NCBI GenBank assembly: GCA_035531775.1
Contig: DATKSG010000088.1
Coordinates: 1 to 14,731, forward strand
Source: DATKSG01 sp035531775
GTDB lineage: Bacteria; Actinomycetota; Acidimicrobiia; Acidimicrobiales; UBA8190
Reading direction: 5' to 3'
DNA length: 14,731 nt
The position numbers were made by a program, and so were the translations under genes. The notes beneath the pieces are model-generated. The model was not told the origin of the DNA. It worked only from the letters and a program-made list of their open reading frames with translations, and did not search any database. Position 1 is the stretch's first letter. Each line of letters opens with the position of its first letter. Below, in pieces: positions 1 through 5,811 of this stretch.

Positions 1-55
1 CTGGGGTGTTCGACTGGAGGTCCACCCGCACGGCGCTCAGCCGGACTTCGACCAT
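1..55 (-). CDS. Bifunctional nuclease (BFN) family protein, N-terminal fragment
   Basis: An ATG at 53-55 read leftwards gives 18 codons before the window ends: MVEVRLSAVRVDLQSNTP. This resembles the start of BFN-domain (DUF151) proteins, which open with a short beta strand of the form 'EV.V.G.RV....N.P' followed by 'VLLLRE'. The start lies 9 bases after the hpt stop codon, so it looks like the next gene of the same operon. Position supports the call: in mycobacteria a BFN-family gene follows the gcvH-garA-merR block. No strong ribosome binding site is visible. The family name comes from plant and Thermotoga homologues with nuclease activity; the role in actinobacteria is unclear. The rest of the gene is outside the window, so the call rests on a short match plus synteny. 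Confidence 0.7.
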   Translation of the reverse strand, partial: MVEVRLSAVRVDLQSNTP

Positions 56-64
56 GGCTGCAAC

Positions 65-634
65 TTACCGCCCGTAGAGGGTCTCCACATACGCGTCGGG
101 GTCGGCCTCGAGCACCCTGGGCTCGGCGCTGGCCACGAACGGCAGGTTCCGGTACCGGCCGGCCACGTCAAGCCCGTATCCCACCAGCAGGTCGTCGCTC
201 ACCTCGAAGCCCGAGAAGCGCACCGGCACCGGCACGATCCGACGGGCCCGGCGGTCGAACAGGGCACAGATCTCCACTGAGGCGGCGCCGCGCCCACCGA
301 GTTCACCGAGCAGATAGGAGCAGGTGAGGCCGGTGTCGACGATGTCCTCGACCAGCACCACCTGTCGGCCGTGCACGTCGGTGTCGAGGTCCTTGACGAT
401 GCGCACCCGGCCCGTCCCCCCGGCGTACGCCGACACGGCCAGGAAGTCCACCTCGCACGGAACGCGCAGGCAGCGCACCAGGTCGGCCAGGAAGAAGACG
501 CTGCCGGTCAACACCGCCACCAGGACCATGCCGCCCGGGTAGGCGCCTGACAGCTCCCGGCCCAGTCGCTCGGCCGCCCGGGCCAGGTCGGCGGTGCTGT
601 GCACGACGACGCCCCCGCCGGGGCCCCGCCTCAC
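65..634 (-). CDS. hpt: Hypoxanthine phosphoribosyltransferase (purine salvage)
   Basis: Predicted cytosolic enzyme that transfers the phosphoribosyl group of PRPP to hypoxanthine (and probably guanine), giving IMP/GMP. The 189-residue product shows the PRPP-binding signature VLVEDIVDTGLT at about 93-104, the preceding family segment VRIVKDLD at 77-84, and the purine-site segment VGYGLDVAGRYRNLP at 151-165; all are typical of bacterial Hpt and its usual length is about 180. The PPi-loop motif is LTGS (42-45), where many family members have LKGS. The start is GTG at 634, which overlaps the stop of the upstream ftsR-like gene by four bases (GTGA), indicating translational coupling. It ends with TAA nine bases before the bfn start. 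In mycobacteria hpt is not in this neighbourhood, so its place here is an insertion into a conserved block. PyrR is less likely because the purine-site segment matches Hpt. Confidence 0.92.
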   Translation of the reverse strand: MRRGPGGGVVVHSTADLARAAERLGRELSGAYPGGMVLVAVLTGSVFFLADLVRCLRVPCEVDFLAVSAYAGGTGRVRIVKDLDTDVHGRQVVLVEDIVDTGLTCSYLLGELGGRGAASVEICALFDRRARRIVPVPVRFSGFEVSDDLLVGYGLDVAGRYRNLPFVASAEPRVLEADPDAYVETLYGR

Positions 635-1677
635 CCGCCCAGCTGGTCCCGCAGCGACGAGCGCAGGAGCACGGCCCGCAGGGCCTGGCCCAGGCGCGAC
701 AGTTCAGCCACCGTGTCGTGGGCGCGTTGGCGGGACTCGGGGTTGCGTTGCTTGAGCAGCGGCAGTACCACCTGCTCGATGAAGCCCGCCTCGCGGTCCA
801 CGGCGTGCTTGTGCAGACGCAGGTGCCTGGCTTCCACGCCGTAGGCGGCGAAACCGGCGGCCAGGCGGGCCACCTCCAGGGCGTCGGCGCCGTAGTAGAC
901 GACACCACCTACCAGCCGCCCGGCGATGAGCCCGAAGGACTCGAGCTCTCCGAGGGCGGCCGTCGTGCAACCGCTGGCCTCGGCCAGCTCCTCCGCCGTG
1001 GTGTCGCCTTCGGCCAGCACGGCCGGCGGCTCGGCCGGCGGTCGGGCCGGGCGTCGGGAGGTCGGTGACGCCGCTGCCGCTGCGGGCGCTGGCGGCGCGG
1101 CAGACGATGGCGACGCGCTGCGCTGGGCCGGAGCTCCGGCTCCGGCCTGTCGCTGGCGGACACCCGAGGCGGCCGGTTCCGTCTTCGCCGCCGCTGCCCG
1201 CGGTGAAGCCTCCGTGGTCGGCGACGCCGGGTCGCCCGCCGGAGCGGAGGTGGGCGCAGTGGCCGATCGGGCCGCCGGGTGTGGTTGGCCCCGGCCGGGG
1301 CGCTGGCCCTCGAAGCCGGGCAGGGGCTCACCCCTGCCGGCTGCCCGGCCGCTGTCGGCGCGGCCGGTCAGCTCACCGACCAGCGCCGGCTCCTCGGCGG
1401 CCACGCCGTTGTCGTCTTCCTCGCCCCCCTCGGCCAGGCGCCCTTTGATGACCTTGAGCGGTAGGAAGTGCTCGCGCTGCTGGCGCAGCACCCAGCGCAG
1501 GCGCTCGACGTCCTGCTCGTAGAACTTGCGGTAGCCCGAAGGAGTGCGCTCGGGGTCCACGAGGCCTTGGCTCTCGAGGAAGCGGATCTTGGAGATGGTG
1601 ACGTCGGGAAACTCCTGACGAAGCAGCGTCAGGACGTCGCCAATGGAGAGGTAGGCACGGCCGCTCACGGCCGCCAC
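631..1677 (-). CDS. ftsR: MerR-family transcriptional regulator, FtsR-like, with long Ala/Pro linker
   Basis: Likely DNA-binding regulator. Residues 8-82 form a MerR-type winged helix-turn-helix: YLSIGDVLTLL, then PDVTISKIRFLESQGLV, TPSGYRKF and DVERLRWVL, a pattern characteristic of the FtsR subgroup, which in Corynebacterium glutamicum controls ftsZ expression. Residues about 223-348 are the C-terminal domain of the same subgroup, with a helix-turn-helix-like 'TAEELAEASGCTTAALGELESFGL' region (split at 227-250) and EQVVLPLLKQRNPES near 301-315. Between them lies an Ala/Pro/Ser/Arg-rich linker of about 140 residues (84-222), making the protein about 100 residues longer than the usual ~250. 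GTG start at 1677, 17 bases past the FHA-gene stop; no clear ribosome binding site, and V4 (GTG) is an alternative start. Same operon as garA upstream and hpt downstream. Family is secure; the exact targets here are inferred. Confidence 0.88.
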   Translation of the reverse strand: MAAVSGRAYLSIGDVLTLLRQEFPDVTISKIRFLESQGLVDPERTPSGYRKFYEQDVERLRWVLRQQREHFLPLKVIKGRLAEGGEEDDNGVAAEEPALVGELTGRADSGRAAGRGEPLPGFEGQRPGRGQPHPAARSATAPTSAPAGDPASPTTEASPRAAAAKTEPAASGVRQRQAGAGAPAQRSASPSSAAPPAPAAAAASPTSRRPARPPAEPPAVLAEGDTTAEELAEASGCTTAALGELESFGLIAGRLVGGVVYYGADALEVARLAAGFAAYGVEARHLRLHKHAVDREAGFIEQVVLPLLKQRNPESRQRAHDTVAELSRLGQALRAVLLRSSLRDQLGG

Positions 1678-1693
1678 GCGAGGTCCGGGCCCG

Positions 1694-2176
1694 TCACTCG
1701 TCCGCGGCCGCCAGGTAGACGAGCTTGAACTTGCCGATCTGCACCTCGTCGCCGCTGCTCAAGACCGCTTCTTCGATCCGCTCGCGATTCACGTAGGTGC
1801 CGTTGAGCGACCCCACGTCCCGCACCGTGCACCCGGACGCCGTCCGTGTGAACTCGACGTGGCGGCGCGACACCGTGACATCGTCGAGGAAGATGTCGCT
1901 CTCTGGGTGGCGCCCGGCCCTGGTCACAGGGGCATCGAGGACGAACCGGGAGCCGGCGCTGGGCCCCCGCTTCACCACCAGCAGCCCCGTACCCGTCGGG
2001 CGGTCGGGCAGGGTCACCGAAAGCTCCTCGTCACCGGCTTCTCCCTGTGAGTCCACGGGGTGCAAGGTGACCGTGGTATCCGAGCCGACGGCGCTGAGCA
2101 CGGCACCGCACGACGAGCAGAAGTTGGCGCCCGTCGGGTTCCGATGCCCGCAGTTGTTGCAGAACACGCCGTCCAC
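1694..2176 (-). CDS. garA: GarA/OdhI-type FHA-domain regulator with N-terminal zinc ribbon
   Basis: A 160-residue phosphothreonine-binding signalling protein. Residues 64-157 are an FHA domain nearly matching mycobacterial GarA: LLVVKRGPSAGSRF, AGRHPESDIFLDD, SRRH (103-106), GSLNGTYVN (122-130) and DEVQIGKFKLV. GarA and OdhI bind and inhibit 2-oxoglutarate dehydrogenase and tune glutamate enzymes until Ser/Thr kinases phosphorylate an N-terminal ETT motif. Here a DTT (33-35) sits at the equivalent place. Unlike the mycobacterial protein, residues 6-24 form a Cys4 zinc ribbon (C6-x2-C9 and C20-x2-C23). The GTG start at 2174-2176 is chosen because GAGGG lies 6 bases upstream (2183-2187) and because the frame further upstream only overlaps gcvH and has shadow-like composition. 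Downstream of gcvH by 31 bases and 16 bases ahead of ftsR. Orthology is well supported; targets and kinases are inferred. Confidence 0.9.
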   Translation of the reverse strand: MDGVFCNNCGHRNPTGANFCSSCGAVLSAVGSDTTVTLHPVDSQGEAGDEELSVTLPDRPTGTGLLVVKRGPSAGSRFVLDAPVTRAGRHPESDIFLDDVTVSRRHVEFTRTASGCTVRDVGSLNGTYVNRERIEEAVLSSGDEVQIGKFKLVYLAAADE

Positions 2177-2207
2177 GCTAGTCCCTCGCCTACTGCTTTC
2201 CCTCCGC

Positions 2208-2588
2208 CTATCCGGCGGTGAGTTGCGTGTAGGCGTCGGCGTCGAGCAACCCTTGCACGGCGCCGGCGTCGTCGACCTTGATCTCGCAGATCCAACCACG
2301 GCCGTACGGGTCGGAGTTGAGCAGCTCCGGCTCCTGGCCGAGCGTCGAATTGACGGCCACCACCTCGCCGGTGACCGGGGCGTAGATCTCCGAGACCGAC
2401 TTGGTGGACTCGACCTCGCCCAGCATCCCCCCGGCCTCCACCCGGGCCCCGACATCGGGCAACTGCACGAACACGACGTCGCCCAGCGCGTCCTGGGCGA
2501 AGTCCGTGATGCCCACCTTGACCGTCTGCTGCTCAAGGCGGGCCCATTCGTGATCGGAGGTGTAGCGGAGATCCCCGGGCACCTGCAT
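2208..2588 (-). CDS. gcvH: Glycine cleavage system H protein
   Basis: Lipoyl carrier of the glycine cleavage complex, shuttling the aminomethyl group from GcvP to GcvT. The 126-residue product is the normal length and shows the H-protein signature: RYTSDHEW near the N-terminus, VGITDFAQDALGD, and the lipoylation site GEVESTKSVSEIYAP with the acceptor lysine at 63. Start ATG 2586-2588 is chosen over the in-frame upstream start at 2633 because family alignment begins here. An AGGG (2597-2600) lies 8 bases upstream; the same bases also read as a TAGGGT -10-like box 7 bases before ATG, so a leaderless start is possible. No gcvT or gcvP is in the window; an isolated gcvH ahead of garA is the usual actinobacterial arrangement. 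H protein can also serve as a lipoyl donor or intermediate in lipoate metabolism. Confidence 0.95.
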   Translation of the reverse strand: MQVPGDLRYTSDHEWARLEQQTVKVGITDFAQDALGDVVFVQLPDVGARVEAGGMLGEVESTKSVSEIYAPVTGEVVAVNSTLGQEPELLNSDPYGRGWICEIKVDDAGAVQGLLDADAYTQLTAG

Positions 2589-2607
2589 GGCGGGGACCCT
2601 ACTCGCG

Positions 2608-2627
2608 CCCGGCGCGGCGACGCCGGG
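2608..2627 (-). other. Intergenic hairpin between the sugar-nucleotidyltransferase fusion and gcvH
   Basis: CCCGGCG (2608-2614) and CGCCGGG (2621-2627) form a perfect 7-bp stem with a 6-base loop in the 74-base gap between the fusion gene's stop and the gcvH start. There is no T-rich tract after it on the minus strand, so it is at best a weak or factor-dependent terminator or an mRNA-processing structure. It may divide a long operon into two units, with gcvH-garA-ftsR-hpt-bfn downstream. Such hairpins arise easily in GC-rich DNA. Confidence 0.3.
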
Positions 2628-2662
2628 GGCCATGTGCCGTCACCGCTGCAGCCCGTGGGGCC

Positions 2663-5149
2663 TCACTGGAGCATCTGGCGGATGCGCACCGCCTGCTCCT
2701 GGGCCCGGGCCCGGGCCTCGGACTCGCTGGTCGCCTCGGCCCACACATGGGTGATCGGTTCCTCGGGGTCGGGCACCACCAGGGACCAGCCGTCGGGCTC
2801 GACCAACTTCACCCCGTCGACGAGGATCACGGGTCGCCCCTTGGTCCGTTCCATGGCCAGGCGCATGATGGTGCCCTTCTGCTCCCACGGGGTGACGACC
2901 TCCTCGTGGGCGATGTGGATGGGCAAGAGCTCCCCGGCCAGCTTGGACAGACGCTGACCGTCGGCGGCCAGCAGAGCCAACACGTGGATCAACGTGGCCA
3001 CGGCGTCGAAGGCGGGCAGGAAGCCCGGGAAGATGTAACCCCCCTGCTGGCTGCCGGCGAAGACCACCTGTTCGGAGGCGGCCACCTCCATCAGGTGGGT
3101 GACCGACAACTTGGTCCACACGATGTCGGCCCCCGACTCGGCGCACACGAGCTCGGCGGCCCGGGGCGCCGCCACCGGCAGGGCCACGGTGGCCCCTGGC
3201 GAGGCGGCCAGTACGAGGCGCAGTAGCAGGATGAGCGCTTCGTCGTCCTTCAGCACCCGTCCCTCGTCATCGACCAGCGTGATGCGCTCGCCACCGGGGT
3301 CGAGTACGGCCCCCAGGTGCGCCCCCGACGCCCGGACCAGGGCGGCCACGTTGGCCGCCGCCGCCCGCCGGTCATAGGACACCACCGCCGCCGTGGCGGC
3401 ATAGGGATTGACCACCAGCACCTCGGCCCCCAGCTTGGCCAGGACGTTGGGCATCACGAAGCTCGTGGTGCCGAAGGAGTAGTCGAGGACGATCTTGAAG
3501 CCGGCCCCGGCAATGGAGGCGACATCCACGGCATCCATCAGCGTCGCCGTGTAGAACTCGAGGGTCCGCGGCGGGTAGCCGATGTCGCCGATGTCCGATG
3601 CCAGGGCGCGGCGGAACTCCTCGCGGTGGTACAGGCGCTCGATCTTGCGCTGGGTGGCCTCAGCCACGTCGATGCCGTCATGGTCGAAGAAGCGCAGGAC
3701 CACCGACTGGCTGTCATTCTCGGCCAGGCGCACGGTGATTCCACCCTGGCTGGCTCCGTTGCGGACCTGGAACCTGGTCACCGGGATGGTGGCCACTTCC
3801 AGGTCCTCCACGTGAACGCCCGCCGCGTTGCACCCCACCATGACCGCCCGCTTGAGCACGCGCGCCGCTCGGCTGGTGTCACGCGACGCGGTGATGGTGG
3901 AGCCCTTCTCGAGTGTGCTGGCCCAGGCCATGGACAGGCGCATTACCAGCTCGGGGCTGATGTCCACGTTGGCCAGGCCTTGGATGCCGAGGCGGCCGAA
4001 GAGCGTCCTCGCCCCCCGCGACTCCCACACGATGGAGGTGTTCACGGTGGCGCCGCTCTCGACGGTCTTGAAGGGGTACACCTTCACGCCCGACTTGATG
4101 ACGGCGTGGGCGCCCACGAAGGTCTCGTCGCCCAGGACGACGCCTTCCTCGCAGCGCACACCCTGGCGCAGGTCGCACGAGCGACCGATGACGCATCCGT
4201 CGAGGCGGGTGCCGGCAGCCAGAAAGGCGTTGTCGTGCACCACGGTCCGCTGCAGCGAGGTGTTTTCACCCAGGCGCACGTTGGCGCCGAGGACGCAGTA
4301 CTCCCCCACCGAGGCATCGGCCCCGATCGAGCAGTTGTCGCCTATGACTGCCGGCCCCGTGACCGTGGCCGTCGGGTCCAGCTGGGCCCCCTTGCCCAAC
4401 CAGACGCCCTGGCGTAGGGAGAAGCCCCCCACCTCGACGCGGACCCGTTCGTCGAGGATGTCCTGATGGGCCCGGAGATATGCCTCCAGGGTGCCGACGT
4501 CCTCCCAGTACCCCTCGACCACGTGGCCGAAAAGGGGACGGCCCTCGGCCAGCACGGCCGGGAACACCACCTCGGAGAAGTCGACCGGGCGGTCGCCGGG
4601 GATGAAGTCGAAGATCTCGGGCTCCAGGACGTAGATGCCGGTGTTGATGGTGTCGCTGAACACCTGGCCCCAGGTCGGCTTCTCCAGGAAGCGCTCGACG
4701 CTGCCATCGTCACGGGTGATCACGATCCCGAACTCGAGGGGGTCCTCCACCGCCTTCAGGGCGATGGTGGCCAAGGCCCCTTTGGCCACGTGGTGATCGA
4801 CCACGGCCCCGAGGTCGATGTCGGTGAGGACGTCTCCGGAGATGACCAGGAAGCGCTCGTCGAGCTGTGCCCTGGCGTTTCGAACCGAGCCGGCCGTTCC
4901 TAGCGGGGTCTCCTCGGTGGCGTAGACCATGCGCACGCCGAACTCGGAACCGTCGTCGAAGTAGCTGCGGATGGCGTTGGCCATGAAGGCCACCGTGACC
5001 ACGATCTCGTCGAAGCCGTGGTCACGCAGGAGGTTGACGACGTGCTCCATCATCGGCCGGTTGGCCATGGGAAGCATGGGCTTGGGCTGGTTGGAAGTGA
5101 GGGGGCGCAGGCGGGTGCCCTCGCCCCCGGCCATGATCACGGCCTTCAT
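2663..5149 (-). CDS. Nucleotidyltransferase / left-handed beta-helix / phosphohexomutase-like fusion (mannose-1-phosphate guanylyltransferase family)
   Basis: An 828-residue three-part protein of a type common in actinobacteria. Residues 1-235 are a sugar-phosphate nucleotidyltransferase with GGEGTRLRP (8-16), K23 in QPKP, SGD (104-106), EKP (156-158), NTGIY (169-173) and WEDVGT (215-220). Residues about 245-375 carry hexapeptide repeats of a left-handed beta-helix. Residues about 380-828 follow the alpha-D-phosphohexomutase fold. The first part would make GDP-mannose or a similar NDP-sugar. In the third part the canonical phosphoserine loop TASHNP is not found; the aligned region near 462-474 reads as a glycine-rich GASQGGITV. 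The metal loop DxDGDR is DPGGER (617-622) and the sugar loop GExSGH is SQQGG (700-704). Mutase activity is therefore doubtful. ATG start with GGTGAG six bases upstream. It lies 38 bases after the phosphatidyltransferase gene, probably co-transcribed. Substrate is unproven; glucose-1-phosphate with another nucleotide is possible. Confidence 0.88.
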   Translation of the reverse strand: MKAVIMAGGEGTRLRPLTSNQPKPMLPMANRPMMEHVVNLLRDHGFDEIVVTVAFMANAIRSYFDDGSEFGVRMVYATEETPLGTAGSVRNARAQLDERFLVISGDVLTDIDLGAVVDHHVAKGALATIALKAVEDPLEFGIVITRDDGSVERFLEKPTWGQVFSDTINTGIYVLEPEIFDFIPGDRPVDFSEVVFPAVLAEGRPLFGHVVEGYWEDVGTLEAYLRAHQDILDERVRVEVGGFSLRQGVWLGKGAQLDPTATVTGPAVIGDNCSIGADASVGEYCVLGANVRLGENTSLQRTVVHDNAFLAAGTRLDGCVIGRSCDLRQGVRCEEGVVLGDETFVGAHAVIKSGVKVYPFKTVESGATVNTSIVWESRGARTLFGRLGIQGLANVDISPELVMRLSMAWASTLEKGSTITASRDTSRAARVLKRAVMVGCNAAGVHVEDLEVATIPVTRFQVRNGASQGGITVRLAENDSQSVVLRFFDHDGIDVAEATQRKIERLYHREEFRRALASDIGDIGYPPRTLEFYTATLMDAVDVASIAGAGFKIVLDYSFGTTSFVMPNVLAKLGAEVLVVNPYAATAAVVSYDRRAAAANVAALVRASGAHLGAVLDPGGERITLVDDEGRVLKDDEALILLLRLVLAASPGATVALPVAAPRAAELVCAESGADIVWTKLSVTHLMEVAASEQVVFAGSQQGGYIFPGFLPAFDAVATLIHVLALLAADGQRLSKLAGELLPIHIAHEEVVTPWEQKGTIMRLAMERTKGRPVILVDGVKLVEPDGWSLVVPDPEEPITHVWAEATSESEARARAQEQAVRIRQMLQ

Positions 5150-5187
5150 CGTCGGCTCACCACTGTCGCGCCCACGTCACGGCGACC

Positions 5188-5811
5188 CTACCCCGCGGTC
5201 GGGGCGCTCAGGCGGTCGCGGCGCCCCCGGCGCAAGGCCTGGCGTGAGCGCGGCAGGTAGGCGGCGGCGGCGATCCAGCCGAGGACCAGCCCCGGGACCC
5301 CGCAGAACCAGGCGAAGGCTTCCACCGGCGTCTGCCAGCCGGCATGGCCGTGGGCGGCGAGGAAGGCCGGATAGGCGAACATGAGCCCGAAGGTGCCGGC
5401 CTTGCCGACCCACAGCACGTCGATACGCTCGGCGCCGAGCCCGGCCAGCAACAGCACGGCGCCTGACACCAGCACTTCCCGGGCCATGGTGGCCACGCCG
5501 AACCACAGCGGCACCGCCCCTTGCACCATGACGGCGATCACCCCGGTGCCCACCAGCACCCGGTCGGCCGTCGGGTCGAGGACCTTGCCCAGGGTGGTGA
5601 CCTGGTGCCAGCGGCGGGCGGCGAACCCGTCCACCCAGTCGGTGGCCCCGAGCAACCCGAGCAGCACCGCAGCGTCGGTTTGACGGTGGGCGCCGAAGAG
5701 GAGCCAGACGAACAGCGGCACGCAGGCCAGGCGCATGGCCGTGATCACGTTCGGGACGGTGAGGACCCGCCCCAGGTCCTGCTCCTCCGGCGTCAACTCT
5801 CGACGGTCCAC
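5188..5811 (-). CDS. CDP-alcohol phosphatidyltransferase (phosphatidylglycerophosphate or cardiolipin synthase type)
   Basis: Integral membrane enzyme of 207 residues that displaces CMP from CDP-diacylglycerol with an alcohol. The complete family signature D-x2-D-G-x2-A-R-x8-G-x3-D-x3-D is present at D58, D61, G62, A65, R66, G75, D79 and D83. Hydrophobic segments flank it (about 22-40, 46-57, 84-104, 108-125, 132-150, 160-186). The N-terminal LTVPNVITAMRL segment is typical of PgsA, which makes phosphatidylglycerophosphate. Related actinobacterial proteins next to a similar nucleotidyltransferase fusion include, as I recall, a Streptomyces cardiolipin synthase of this fold, so the acceptor alcohol could be glycerol-3-phosphate or phosphatidylglycerol. 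The GTG start at 5811 lies inside korB, giving a 19-base overlap, with GGGCGGG just upstream; a later valine start (V16) is possible. The overlap suggests translational coupling to korB. Confidence 0.85.
   Translation of the reverse strand: MDRRELTPEEQDLGRVLTVPNVITAMRLACVPLFVWLLFGAHRQTDAAVLLGLLGATDWVDGFAARRWHQVTTLGKVLDPTADRVLVGTGVIAVMVQGAVPLWFGVATMAREVLVSGAVLLLAGLGAERIDVLWVGKAGTFGLMFAYPAFLAAHGHAGWQTPVEAFAWFCGVPGLVLGWIAAAAYLPRSRQALRRGRRDRLSAPTAG

Noticed and set aside
2177..2536. N-terminal extension of the FHA protein to 2536
   Set aside because: The extension overlaps gcvH in another frame, has Ser/Arg-rich shadow composition, and a good ribosome binding site and zinc-ribbon start exist at 2176.
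1797..2957. 386-codon plus-strand open frame
   Set aside because: It runs antisense across garA, gcvH and the end of the nucleotidyltransferase fusion, all clearly recognised on the minus strand.
3880..3900. T-A-S at residues 420-422 of the fusion as the phosphoserine loop
   Set aside because: This segment (ITASRDTSRAAR) aligns with the VxxGRDxR region at the start of the mutase fold, not with the later TASHNP loop, so it does not rescue the missing catalytic serine.
3317..4417. 366-codon plus-strand open frame
   Set aside because: Antisense to the nucleotidyltransferase/phosphohexomutase-like fusion; no family motifs.
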